Shown piece after piece: positions 37,289 through 45,868 of a stretch of 64,000 nt of DNA. The stretch is taken from the NCBI GenBank assembly GCA_018365455.1, contig JAGZJZ010000008.1:1-64000 (forward strand). The letters run 5' to 3'. Numbering within the stretch: position 1 is the first letter of the stretch; every line of letters starts with the position of its first letter. Source of the DNA: Clostridiales bacterium (GTDB lineage Bacteria; Bacillota; Clostridia; Lachnospirales; Lachnospiraceae). A model generated the notes under the pieces. The model was not told the origin of the DNA. It worked only from the letters and a program-made list of their open reading frames with translations, and did not search any database. The translations under genes and the position numbers were made by a program.

Positions 37289-37765
37289 ATGAAAAAATGC
37301 AGAATTGGAATTATTTCAGATACCCATGGACTGTTAAGACCGGAAGTTTTAGAAGTTCTGGAAATGTGTGATTATATTATACATGGCGGAGATATTAACA
37401 AGGCGGAAGTATTGGAGGAGCTTAATCGAATTGCACCGGTATACGTTGTCCGCGGAAATAATGACAAAGCGCAATGGGCAGAAGAATTACCGGAGGAACT
37501 ATATTTTGAAATTGCAGATATGAAATTTTATATGGTTCATAATAAAAAATGCATTCCCGAAAAGCTATCTCAGGTAAGCGCTGTAATATTCGGACATTCC
37601 CATAAGTATTTTTGTGAAGAAAAAGATGGTGTCCTGTGGTTAAATCCCGGGAGCTGTGGAAAACGCCGGTTTGACCAGCAGATCACGATGGCTGTAATGG
37701 AAATTCATGACGGAAGATATATGGTAGAAAAAATAGAGTTAGATCAGGAACGGCAGGAGGTATAG
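37289..37765 (+). CDS. YfcE/MJ0936-type metallophosphoesterase
   Basis: 158 residues with the complete calcineurin-like set: SDTHG near 10, IIHGGDI near 33, VRGNND near 54, VIFGHSH near 96 and LNPGSCG near 115. Members are small Mn2+-dependent phosphodiesterases of uncertain physiological substrate. The ATG at 37289 has GGAGG 8 bases upstream; the GTG-type start 30 bases earlier lacks support. Three bases separate it from the DUF2284 gene. Confidence 0.9.
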   Translation: MKKCRIGIISDTHGLLRPEVLEVLEMCDYIIHGGDINKAEVLEELNRIAPVYVVRGNNDKAQWAEELPEELYFEIADMKFYMVHNKKCIPEKLSQVSAVIFGHSHKYFCEEKDGVLWLNPGSCGKRRFDQQITMAVMEIHDGRYMVEKIELDQERQEV

Positions 37766-37768
37766 GAA

Positions 37769-38344
37769 ATGGAACAAGCTGTAAAATTAGCAGAAGAATG
37801 CGGATTTCATCACGCTGTTTGGATAGACAGCACAAAATTGGAATTCGACGCTTCTCTTCGCAGATATTGTGAGGAAAATCTTTGTGGCAACTATGGGAAA
37901 AATTATGCCTGTCCCCCGGATTGCGGTACTACGGATGAGATGGAACAGAGAGTCAGAAAATATAAAAAGGCATTGGTATTGCAGACAATCACACAAGTGG
38001 AAGATATTATGGACGGTCAGGAGACAAAATCTGTTAAAAAAAAGCATAACCAGATTACTCGGGAATTTGCTGCCAAAATGGAAGCGACAGGAGGGCAGGG
38101 ACTAACGATCATGGCGGGTCCATGCTCTCTTTGCGCAAAATGCGGGATACAGGAAGGTATTTCATGCAGATTTCCGGATAAAATTGCATCCTGCCTGTCT
38201 GCATACTGCATCAATGCCCGGAAAATGGCTGAGTCCAGTGGCCTGGAATACTGGTGCAAAGATAACCGGGTAGCATTTTTCAGTGTCTATCTGACAGGAG
38301 CAGCAGAGGAGACAAGCATAGATGGAAAGGAAACGAAGGTATGA
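37769..38344 (+). CDS. DUF2284 cysteine-rich metal-binding protein
   Basis: 191 residues with many cysteines arranged in the DUF2284 pattern: CGNYGKNYACPPDCG near 40-55, AGPCSLCAKCG near 112-122 and CRFPDKIASCLSAYCIN near 130-148. The spacing suggests iron-sulfur or other metal binding, and the family is predicted to bind metal. It follows the phosphoesterase directly and probably shares its transcript. Confidence 0.88.
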   Translation: MEQAVKLAEECGFHHAVWIDSTKLEFDASLRRYCEENLCGNYGKNYACPPDCGTTDEMEQRVRKYKKALVLQTITQVEDIMDGQETKSVKKKHNQITREFAAKMEATGGQGLTIMAGPCSLCAKCGIQEGISCRFPDKIASCLSAYCINARKMAESSGLEYWCKDNRVAFFSVYLTGAAEETSIDGKETKV

Positions 38345-38383
38345 GAAGCAGTTCTTTCATGATCATACTCCGGGGTGATCATC

Positions 38384-38917
38384 ATGGAGTATGAATTGAT
38401 TTACAGCTCCCGTAAATCCATCGCTATCCAGATCATGGAGGACGGAAGAGTTGTAGTGCGGGCACCGAAAAAAGCTGGCAAGCGTGCAATAGAGAAGTTT
38501 ATCGTAGAAAAGGAGAACTGGATACGGACAAAGCAGCAGGAAACCCGGGATGCTTATGAAAATAAAAAAAGTGAGCTGTTAACGGATGCTCAAAAGATAA
38601 AGATGAAAAATCTTGCAAAAGAAGTATTTGCGGCAAAGACAGCGCATTTTGCCAGAATAATGGGTGTTACATATGGAAGAATTACCATCCGGGAGCAGAA
38701 GACCAGATGGGGAAGCTGCAGTTCTGCAGGAAATTTGAATTTTAACTGGAAGCTTCTTCTGGGACCGGAAGAAGTGGTGGATTATGTGGTGGTACACGAA
38801 CTTGCCCACCGGCGGGAAATGAATCATTCAGCAAGGTTTTATGCTGTGGTAGCAGAGATCATGCCGGATTATAAAGTGTGGCAGCGGTGGCTGAAAGTAA
38901 ATGGAAAGAGGTTATAA
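38384..38917 (+). CDS. YgjP/WLM-type zinc metallopeptidase (DUF45)
   Basis: 177 residues. The zincin motif VVHELAHRREMNHSARF gives HELAH as the metal site plus a downstream His, and TRWGSCSSAGNLNFNWKLLL is the second DUF45 signature. No signal peptide, so it is cytoplasmic. The start at 38384 is preferred to GTG 38375 because GGGGTGAT then lies in ribosome-binding position. Substrate unknown. Confidence 0.88.
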   Translation: MEYELIYSSRKSIAIQIMEDGRVVVRAPKKAGKRAIEKFIVEKENWIRTKQQETRDAYENKKSELLTDAQKIKMKNLAKEVFAAKTAHFARIMGVTYGRITIREQKTRWGSCSSAGNLNFNWKLLLGPEEVVDYVVVHELAHRREMNHSARFYAVVAEIMPDYKVWQRWLKVNGKRL

Positions 38918-38962
38918 AGATAAATTCTAACGTGATCAGAAAGATCAGAAAGGGAGTTTCAA

Positions 38963-39847
38963 ATGAGAAGTGAGCAGGAGATGTACGAACTGATATTGGG
39001 AGTTGCAAAAAACGATGACCGGATTCTGGGAGTCTACTTAAATGGTTCCAGAGCGAAATCTGATGCACCAAGGGACTTGTTTCAGGATTACGACATTGTG
39101 TATGTGGTCACAGAAACCGCATCTTTTTTAGAAGACAGAAACTGGATTACCGTATTCGGAGAACTTCGCATGGTACAGGAACCGGATAAGCTGGATAAAA
39201 TGCTGGGGCGGCAGGTGGATTTTAACAGCTCCTATGGGTATCTTATGCTGTTTCAGGATGGAAACCGCATTGATTTGCATATACAGGTTCTGGAAGCTGT
39301 TGAGACGGAAGTGTATTTTAAGGATTCCACGGTGATTCTCTGGGAAAGGGATGGCTGTTTAAGTAAAATCAATGATATCAAAAGGTTCAGTTATCTGGTA
39401 AAATGCCCGAATGAGGGGGATTATATCGCATGCTGCAACGATTTCTGGTGGTGTATGGCAAATGTGGCAAAGGGAATCTGGAGGGATGAACTGCCCTATG
39501 CAAAAAGTATGCTGGAGACTGTAATCCGGCCGAAGATGGATCTCATGGTCAGTTGGTGGATCGGCTGTCAAAATAATTTTCAGGTATCACCGGGGAAAAT
39601 GGGAAAATATTTTAAACGCTATCTTACGGAAGAATATTGGGACATGTACCGCCAGACATATACAGACGCTGTTTATGAAAATATGTGGCAGGGGATATGG
39701 GCTGCCTGCAGACTATTCCGGGAGCTGGGACAAAGCGTTGGAGGAAAATTAGGATATATGTATCCGGTAAAGGACGATGGAAATATGGTGGAGTATCTGG
39801 AAGCGGTAGAGAAGCTTCCGGCGGACGCTGTGGATCTTCCGTTATAA
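38963..39847 (+). CDS. AadE-like aminoglycoside 6-adenylyltransferase family protein
   Basis: 294 residues. The nucleotidyltransferase motif YLNGSRAKSD...DLFQDYDIVYVV (about 26-48) and the block QVDFNSSYGYLMLFQDGNRIDLHI match the ANT(6) streptomycin adenylyltransferase family through the full length, including the DLPL C-terminus. Chromosomal homologues in Clostridia often occur outside resistance islands and may not confer resistance. There are no mobile-element signs next to it. The actual substrate is undetermined. Confidence 0.85.
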   Translation: MRSEQEMYELILGVAKNDDRILGVYLNGSRAKSDAPRDLFQDYDIVYVVTETASFLEDRNWITVFGELRMVQEPDKLDKMLGRQVDFNSSYGYLMLFQDGNRIDLHIQVLEAVETEVYFKDSTVILWERDGCLSKINDIKRFSYLVKCPNEGDYIACCNDFWWCMANVAKGIWRDELPYAKSMLETVIRPKMDLMVSWWIGCQNNFQVSPGKMGKYFKRYLTEEYWDMYRQTYTDAVYENMWQGIWAACRLFRELGQSVGGKLGYMYPVKDDGNMVEYLEAVEKLPADAVDLPL

Positions 39848-39874
39848 AAGAAAGTACAGGTAAAGGAAACAGGG

Positions 39875-40810
39875 ATGAAATTAAAGAATCTGGAATATTT
39901 TGTCGTTATTGCAGAACAGAAGAGCTTACATAAAGCGGCTGAGGTACTGTTTAATTCTCAGCCAAATCTCACGAGGGCAATGCACAGTCTGGAAGAGGAA
40001 GTAGGTGCGGATTTGCTCATCCGGTCTAATCAGGGGGTTGAACTGACGCCCATAGGTGAAAGCTTATATTATTATGCCAAATCTATCATCAACCAGTTAG
40101 AAGCGGTATCCGGTTTAAAGATGCTGAGCCAGGAAACGGTGCAGAGTAAACTAAATGTTGCGGTTGCCAGAATTATATTTGCGGATGATTTAATGCTGCG
40201 GTTCTATGAAACCGTAAAGTCAAATCATACTACGATAAATCTATTTGAAACCACGGTAGAAGAGGTGATTGACAGTGTGGCTGCCTTACAATCGGAAATC
40301 GGTATTGTTGCAATCAATAACTTTCAGTTTCCTATCTTCCGAAGGTCTCTGGCTATAAAAGAACTGGAATTTGAAGTATTAGACAAGGGATCTATTTACA
40401 TTCAGGTAAGCGAAGCCAGCCCGTTGCTAAAAAAAGAAAAAATATATGCGGAGGATCTGCTCGATTATAGCTATATCCATCTTCCGTATGATTACTATGC
40501 AAATATAAATTTTGGTTTGAGCATGGATGGAATCCGATTTTCCGACTTTCGAAAGACGATAACAATGAATAATTACCATGCAATCATCCGCATGTTAAAA
40601 CATGCAGATGCCTTTATTTTCGGAAACAAATGGCAGATGGAGGAACTGGCAAAGGGCAGAATCGTAAGCCGGGAGATTGAGAATATAAATAGTGAAATGA
40701 TGCTTATTTGGATAAAACGTAAAAAAGAAGTGATATCGGATAATGGAAGGAAATTCCTGGAATTATTCAGGGATTATTACGGAGAAAATCCAGACTCACG
40801 TAATGCCTAA
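39875..40810 (+). CDS. LysR-family transcriptional regulator
   Basis: 311 residues. N-terminal winged helix (1-60, with LEYFVVIAEQKSLHKAAEVLFNSQPNLTRAMHSLEEEVG-type sequence) followed by a periplasmic-binding-type effector domain (about 90-300). It lies 27 bases after the adenylyltransferase gene and before the surface-protein trio. Either could be its target; no divergent gene is present to indicate which. Confidence 0.9.
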   Translation: MKLKNLEYFVVIAEQKSLHKAAEVLFNSQPNLTRAMHSLEEEVGADLLIRSNQGVELTPIGESLYYYAKSIINQLEAVSGLKMLSQETVQSKLNVAVARIIFADDLMLRFYETVKSNHTTINLFETTVEEVIDSVAALQSEIGIVAINNFQFPIFRRSLAIKELEFEVLDKGSIYIQVSEASPLLKKEKIYAEDLLDYSYIHLPYDYYANINFGLSMDGIRFSDFRKTITMNNYHAIIRMLKHADAFIFGNKWQMEELAKGRIVSREIENINSEMMLIWIKRKKEVISDNGRKFLELFRDYYGENPDSRNA

Positions 40811-40942
40811 AAAGTATCGCGAGGCTATTCACAATGAGTATTGGCGGGATTATGGATATGGCAGTATAATTAAAACAGATGTAAGAAATATCTAAGTCAG
40901 AGAGCCATAACAGCATCAAATAAAGACATAGGAGTGGCAAAG

Positions 40943-41638
40943 ATGGCGGAAGAGAAGAAATTACCTAAGGAAGAGGAACAATTAGCATCCGAAGCGGCAA
41001 AGAAATCGGCAATGCAGGCAGCGGAAGAAACAGCAGCAAAGTCGGCGGGAAAAGCAGCGGGAAAGACAGCAGAAGAGTTGGCGAAAGCTCTTATCAGACA
41101 GAAAATTATCATTGGAAGTCTGGCTGGTGTTATTGCCCTTGGTGGTGCAGGAGCAGCAATTGGTTATCATCAGGGATGGTTTGGTAACAAACCGGCTTCC
41201 TCTCAGATCTCAGAGTCAATAACAGATGCATCCACAGAAAAACAGCAGCCGGCATCTGCAGATGTTGATCCAAATGCAGGAGAGTGGGACGGAACAGTAC
41301 CCCAGGCACCAAAAGGAGATCCAAATGCAGATTCCATAGCCATACCTGGATATCCCCAGATTTATTTGCCGGCTGGTAAGACCGAGGTAGATGTGGCATT
41401 TTCCAACCCGGAAGGCAATCCCTGTTATTTTACATTTGAATTGGTGTTAAAAGATACAGAGGAAGTACTATATACTTCAAAACAGGTTCCGCCGGGTGAG
41501 GCAATTACTCATATTACTTTAAATCGTGCGCTGGATGCGGGAGAATATCCGGCAGTATTGAAAATTTCAACATTTCATATCGTAACCCAGTCCGGTATGA
41601 ATGGTGCCAATGTGGAGACAACGCTGGAAGTGAAGTAA
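40943..41638 (+). CDS. exported protein 1 of a three-gene surface cluster
   Basis: About 231 residues; ATG at 40943 is used because AGGAG lies 8-9 bases upstream. The first 55 residues are an Ala/Lys/Glu-rich cytoplasmic helix, followed by one membrane anchor (IIIGSLAGVIALGGAGAAIGY, about 56-76), a disordered linker, and a C-terminal beta domain from about 125. That domain begins IPGYPQIYLPAGKTEVDV and ends with LDAGEYPAVLKISTF, a pattern repeated in the next two genes. I recognise no named family. It should sit on the outer face of the membrane. Confidence 0.75.
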   Translation: MAEEKKLPKEEEQLASEAAKKSAMQAAEETAAKSAGKAAGKTAEELAKALIRQKIIIGSLAGVIALGGAGAAIGYHQGWFGNKPASSQISESITDASTEKQQPASADVDPNAGEWDGTVPQAPKGDPNADSIAIPGYPQIYLPAGKTEVDVAFSNPEGNPCYFTFELVLKDTEEVLYTSKQVPPGEAITHITLNRALDAGEYPAVLKISTFHIVTQSGMNGANVETTLEVK

Positions 41639-41654
41639 GGAGGCGTATAGGAGG

Positions 41655-42896
41655 GTGGTATTTAAACGCAGATGCTGGAAGAAAGGCTTTCCCCTAATTC
41701 TGATCACAGCCCTGATAACACAAACGTTTCCCATGAAAGTGGTTAGAGCCGAAGAGGCAGGTGGTGGTATCTGTTCCTGTGAACAGTGCAGCAGCATGAA
41801 TGAGGAAAGAAAAGAAATATTAAGTGAGGATCCGGATGAGACAACGGATAATGAAATATGTGCTTGTAATGGAACGGAACTAGATCAGGGATGTGTCCGG
41901 TGTGGAGAAGGATGCACCTGTTGTAACAGGTATGAAGTGGCAGAAAATACGGTGTGCAATCATCAGCACGATGGGACTTGCGGGTATGCAGAAGCATTAT
42001 CTGGGGTTCCCTGTGATATGGATTGCAAAGAGACAGATAGTGATGGCATGATAAAATATTGCCGGGAGTGCGGTTATTTGCCTGAAGCAAAAGAACAGCT
42101 ATGTGTGCATGTACATGATGAAATGTGTGGATTTTATAAGGCAGTAACAGAAATTCAGCCGGAAGAAGTGACAGATGCATTAGAGAATATGTCAGAACTT
42201 TCGACGGAGCAGATTCTTAATGATGTGGAAGAGGTGACTGAGGATGAGAGAAAAACCATAGAAGAGACAAACGGGAATTCCCATACGGATTCAGAAACAG
42301 AAACAGAAGCTGAAAAGAGTTTAGAGACTGAGCCATGTACGGAAACAGAAAGTGACGTGCAGGAAGCTGGCAGTACAAAAGAAAAAAGTGAAATACCAGA
42401 AAAAGACAGTGCCCAACAGGAGTCAGAAGTACGAAATGAAGTGAAAGCGGCAAAGACCGAAACAGAGAAAATCACAGCGCAGGAATTAGATAGTAAAATA
42501 GAAAAGAAAAAAGAAGATGGCTCGTATGATATTCATTCGCCATACTATGCTATTAAAATACCTTCGGAAGTGATGATTAATGAAAGTACGGACTTTGAGA
42601 TCGGGACCTCTTTTATAAAAGATGTGGAAGATAAAAAAGCATATCTTGAAATTGATGGGGACTGGGCAGATGATGAAACAGATTGCTTTGTTCTGATGCG
42701 GGACGGCGATGAAGATACAACCTGGAAATATCAATTATATATAGAAGGAAAGTTGATAAGTAAAGGGGATAATCGCATAGAGTTGGATCAGACGAAGGAT
42801 AGCCAAAAGGCAAGGATTGTATCGCTGAATGAACAAGAGATCGTGCCGGCTGGGAAGTATCATGGTGGTTTGAGATTTAATGTAGTCTATGAATAA
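41655..42896 (+). CDS. exported Cys-rich protein 2 of the surface cluster
   Basis: 413 residues, GTG start 11 bases after AAGGAGG. A signal peptide (about 8-30, ending VRAEE) precedes a Cys-rich region (38-170) with CSCEQC, CVRCGEGCTCC and two CxHxHDxxCG repeats (CNHQHDGTCGY, CVHVHDEMCGF) that look metal-binding. A Glu/Thr/Ser-rich low-complexity stalk (about 195-290) leads to a C-terminal domain starting YAIKIPSEVMINESTDF and ending AGKYHGGLRFNVVY. The stalk and terminal domain resemble adhesin or wall-associated proteins; no LPxTG is present. Confidence 0.75.
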   Translation: MVFKRRCWKKGFPLILITALITQTFPMKVVRAEEAGGGICSCEQCSSMNEERKEILSEDPDETTDNEICACNGTELDQGCVRCGEGCTCCNRYEVAENTVCNHQHDGTCGYAEALSGVPCDMDCKETDSDGMIKYCRECGYLPEAKEQLCVHVHDEMCGFYKAVTEIQPEEVTDALENMSELSTEQILNDVEEVTEDERKTIEETNGNSHTDSETETEAEKSLETEPCTETESDVQEAGSTKEKSEIPEKDSAQQESEVRNEVKAAKTETEKITAQELDSKIEKKKEDGSYDIHSPYYAIKIPSEVMINESTDFEIGTSFIKDVEDKKAYLEIDGDWADDETDCFVLMRDGDEDTTWKYQLYIEGKLISKGDNRIELDQTKDSQKARIVSLNEQEIVPAGKYHGGLRFNVVYE

Positions 42897-42924
42897 ATAA
42901 TGTAAAATATAGGAGGAATTTATC

Positions 42925-43446
42925 ATGATGAAAAAAAGATTATTGGCGTTTGGGTTAGCTGGAGTTATGTTGATGGGGATGAGTATGAATGTGTTTGCGG
43001 AAACCGGTAATGTAACACAAAGTGAAGGAAATGCATCTAGAGAGGCAATAGTTAAAGGTGTTGTACCGGAGACATATACAATAATTATTCCGGCAGAATT
43101 TACAGATGAGGACACTAATCTAGTACTTGATGCAAAAGATATAAATTTAGCTGAAGGATCAACTGTTTTGGTAAAAGCTACTACTGCTCAAATAGAAATG
43201 AGTTTAAAAGATAAAGACGCTCCTAGTGATTCTGAAAAATATAAAATGGGATTACAAATGAATTCTAGTGATGTAACTACATCTACTGAACTGTTAAAAC
43301 TTGAAAGTACTGATACTACAACAAAACAGTCTACAATAAGTGCTAATTTATCAGCAGATGCTAAAAAGGATAAGAAAGCTGGTAAGTATTTAGGGAGTTT
43401 GACATTTAGTATAACTTATACAGGGAATAATACATGGAATGATTAA
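42925..43446 (+). CDS. secreted protein 3 of the surface cluster
   Basis: 173 residues. A classical signal peptide ends near NVFAE (residue 26), with no lipobox and no sorting signal. The mature protein is a single domain: YTIIIPAEFTDEDTNLVLDAKDI at the start and KKAGKYLGSLTFSITYTG at the end, the same ends as in protein 2. Asn/Thr/Lys-rich with markedly AT-rich codons compared with its neighbours, which may reflect transfer or rapid evolution. AGGAGG lies 8 bases before the ATG. It could be the secreted repeating subunit of a surface structure, but that is inference. Confidence 0.75.
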   Translation: MMKKRLLAFGLAGVMLMGMSMNVFAETGNVTQSEGNASREAIVKGVVPETYTIIIPAEFTDEDTNLVLDAKDINLAEGSTVLVKATTAQIEMSLKDKDAPSDSEKYKMGLQMNSSDVTTSTELLKLESTDTTTKQSTISANLSADAKKDKKAGKYLGSLTFSITYTGNNTWND

Positions 43447-43449
43447 TGT

Positions 43450-43549
43450 AGGAGCATTTAAAATGGTATTTTATTTTAAATTATAAATGTTTATAAGATT
43501 TCAGGGCATTATGAAGTAGTTGGTTAATCATCTATAGAGTAATGCTCCT
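43450..43549 (+). terminator. possible long-loop hairpin after the surface cluster
   Basis: AGGAGCATT at 43450-43458 is complementary to AATGCTCCT at 43541-43549, followed by a short T-rich stretch. The 80-base loop makes a simple terminator doubtful. Confidence 0.35.
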
Positions 43550-43582
43550 TTCTTATGCAAAAAATTTTCCCAAAAAACAACG

Positions 43583-43610
43583 TTACATATCCCCCAAAGT
43601 ATGCTATACT
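43583..43610 (+). promoter_or_regulatory. promoter of the pyrH-frr operon
   Basis: TTACAT at 43583-43588 and TATACT at 43605-43610 with a 16-base spacer, 65 bases before pyrH. Confidence 0.6.
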
Positions 43611-43675
43611 ATCATCGAAGATTCTACTCGGGTCAATGACCTGCTGGAAAGAAAAAATATAGCAGAGGTGCAAAG

Positions 43676-44371
43676 ATGAAGAGAGTATTACTGAAACTCA
43701 GCGGCGAAGCGTTAGCCGGAAGTAAGAAAACAGGGTTTGATGAGCCAACCGTAACAGAAGTGGCGAATCAGGTAAAGCAATTAGTAGATGATGGTATTGA
43801 AGTTGGAATCGTAATTGGCGGTGGTAATTTCTGGAGAGGTCGTTCCAGTGAGACAATTGACCGCACGAAGGCAGACCAGATCGGGATGCTGGCAACTGTT
43901 ATGAATTGTATTTATGTTTCAGAAATTTTCCGTTCCGTTGGAATTATGACACAGATTTTAACGCCATTTGCATGCGGTTCTTTTACAAAGCTATTCTCCA
44001 AGGATCGTGTGAATAAATATTTTGAAAAAGGAGTTGTTTCTTTCTTTGCGGGAGGAACCGGACATCCTTATTTTTCAACTGATACTTCAACCGTACTCCG
44101 TGCCGTTGAAATTGAAGCAGATGTGATTCTGCTGGCAAAGGCTGTAGACGGTGTTTATGACAGCGATCCAAAGGACAACCCGAATGCTAAGAAATACGAT
44201 GAGATTTCCATTCAGGATGTAATTGACCAGAAACTGGCTGTTGTGGACATGACGGCATCCATTCTCTGTATGGAGAATAAAATGCCAATGCTTGTATTTG
44301 GCTTAAACGAGAAGGACAGCATTGTGAATGCCGCAAAAGGGAAGATTACAGGTACAAGAGTAACTGTATAA
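43676..44371 (+). CDS. pyrH: UMP kinase
   Basis: 231 residues of the amino-acid-kinase fold UMP kinase family: KRVLLKLSGEALAG at the start, IVIGGGNFWRG near 46, FAGGTGHPYFSTDT near 122, and DGVYDSDPKDNP near 158. Phosphorylates UMP to UDP. Stands first in the conserved order pyrH-frr-uppS-cdsA-dxr-rseP found in many bacteria. Confidence 0.96.
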   Translation: MKRVLLKLSGEALAGSKKTGFDEPTVTEVANQVKQLVDDGIEVGIVIGGGNFWRGRSSETIDRTKADQIGMLATVMNCIYVSEIFRSVGIMTQILTPFACGSFTKLFSKDRVNKYFEKGVVSFFAGGTGHPYFSTDTSTVLRAVEIEADVILLAKAVDGVYDSDPKDNPNAKKYDEISIQDVIDQKLAVVDMTASILCMENKMPMLVFGLNEKDSIVNAAKGKITGTRVTV

Positions 44372-44475
44372 TTATCACAGGCTAAAACAGTACTACAACC
44401 ACAGCTGTTAAAAAATGTGTATTAAATTCAACTAAAAGTATAAAGTAAAATATAAAAAATCAGGAGGAATGAAAA

Positions 44476-45027
44476 ATGGATGAAAGAATTAAGTTATACG
44501 ACACAAAAATGACAAAATCTTATGATAACCTGTTATCAGAGTTTGGAGCGATCAGAGCCGGACGTGCGAATCCACATGTATTGGATAAGATTAAGGTAGA
44601 TTATTACGGAACCCCGACACCCCTTCAGCAGGTTGGTAATATTACCGTTCCGGAAGCCAGAATGATTCAGATTCAGCCTTGGGATGCAACCCTTGTTAAG
44701 GCTATTGAAAAAGCAATCATGACTTCTGATCTTGGAATTAATCCGAATAATGACGGTAAGATAATTCGCCTTGTATTCCCGGAATTAACGGAAGAACGCA
44801 GAAAAGAACTGGTTAAAGATGTGAAGAAAAAAGGTGAAGCTGCTAAGGTTGCAATCCGTAACATTCGCCGTGACGCAAATGATGCATTTAAGAAACTTGC
44901 GAAAGAGGATGTGTCTGAGGATGAAATCAAAGAGTTAGAAGACAAAACTCAGAAAATGACAGATAAATATATCAAGGAAGTGGACAAAGCAGTTGAAGAA
45001 AAGTCCAAAGAAATCTTAACGGTTTAA
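44476..45027 (+). CDS. frr: ribosome recycling factor
   Basis: 183 residues, full length. The signatures FGAIRAGRANPHVLDKI and IRLVFPELTEERRKELVK are clear, with helical ends and a central beta domain. Together with EF-G it splits post-termination ribosomes. AGGAGG precedes the start by 8 bases. A terminator immediately follows. Confidence 0.96.
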   Translation: MDERIKLYDTKMTKSYDNLLSEFGAIRAGRANPHVLDKIKVDYYGTPTPLQQVGNITVPEARMIQIQPWDATLVKAIEKAIMTSDLGINPNNDGKIIRLVFPELTEERRKELVKDVKKKGEAAKVAIRNIRRDANDAFKKLAKEDVSEDEIKELEDKTQKMTDKYIKEVDKAVEEKSKEILTV

Positions 45028-45050
45028 TTATTATAATTTTATAAATAATA

Positions 45051-45080
45051 GAAGGGGGCTTCTTGACAGTCCCCTTTTTT
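45051..45080 (+). terminator. terminator after frr
   Basis: AAGGGGG at 45052-45058 pairs with CCCCTTTT from 45071, with a T run. The loop carries the -35 box of the uppS promoter. Confidence 0.75.
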
Positions 45081-45090
45081 GTGATATGAT
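45063..45090 (+). promoter_or_regulatory. uppS promoter embedded in the frr terminator
   Basis: TTGACA at 45063-45068 and TATGAT at 45085-45090, 16-base spacer. The terminator hairpin therefore overlaps the promoter. Confidence 0.65.
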
Positions 45091-45158
45091 GGAAAAAGGT
45101 CTATAAATGGCAGGTTCGAGCTGTCCTGTGATGGATAGGCGCAGGAGGGAGAATAAAT

Positions 45159-45866
45159 ATGGCAATACCACAGCATGTGGCAATTATATTGGATGGAAAT
45201 GGAAGATGGGCGAAAAGCAAAGGAATGCCCAGAAACTACGGGCATGTAAGAGGTGCAAAGAACCTGGAGGTTATTTGCGAGGACGCTTATAATATGGGAA
45301 TTAAATATCTGACGGTATATCTGTTTTCAACTGAGAACTGGAACCGTCCAAGCGAAGAGGTGTCTTCTCTTATGAAGCTGTTTCGCAGTTATACGAAGAC
45401 CTGTATTAAGACTGCTCAGAAAAATAATATGAAGGTGCGAATGTTGGGAGATCCCTCAGCATTAGATCCGGATTTACAGGCTAGTATGCGGTCTTTGCAG
45501 GAGACATCAAAAAATAATACAGGACTGAATTTTCAAATTGCCATTAACTACGGAAGCCGTGATGAAATTGTACGTGCAATCCGCAATTTAGCGCAGGACT
45601 GTAAAGATGGAAAAGTAAAGGTTCCGGATATTACAGAGGATGTTTTTTCTGATTATCTGGATACGAAAGGAATACCGGATCCGGATCTTCTGATTCGTAC
45701 CAGCGGAGAACTCAGGCTTTCTAATTATCTGATGTGGCAGCTGGCATATACGGAGTTTTATTTTACAGATGTTCCATGGCCGGCATTTAATAAAGAAGAG
45801 CTGATGAAAGCGATTGACAAATTCAATGGCAGAGATCGGCGGTTCGGGGGCGTGAAGGAGGATTAA
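45159..45866 (+). CDS. uppS: undecaprenyl diphosphate synthase
   Basis: 235 residues. The cis-prenyltransferase signatures HVAIILDGNGRWAKSKGMPR (catalytic Asp), YLTVYLFSTENWNRP, and DLLIRTSGELRLSNYLMWQ are present. Makes the C55 carrier for cell-wall synthesis. It begins its own transcript and ends two bases before cdsA. Confidence 0.96.
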   Translation: MAIPQHVAIILDGNGRWAKSKGMPRNYGHVRGAKNLEVICEDAYNMGIKYLTVYLFSTENWNRPSEEVSSLMKLFRSYTKTCIKTAQKNNMKVRMLGDPSALDPDLQASMRSLQETSKNNTGLNFQIAINYGSRDEIVRAIRNLAQDCKDGKVKVPDITEDVFSDYLDTKGIPDPDLLIRTSGELRLSNYLMWQLAYTEFYFTDVPWPAFNKEELMKAIDKFNGRDRRFGGVKED

Positions 45867-45868
45867 CC

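Noticed and set aside
41655..42896. Classical LPxTG wall-anchored adhesin
   Set aside because: No LPxTG, no C-terminal hydrophobic tail and no sortase gene nearby.
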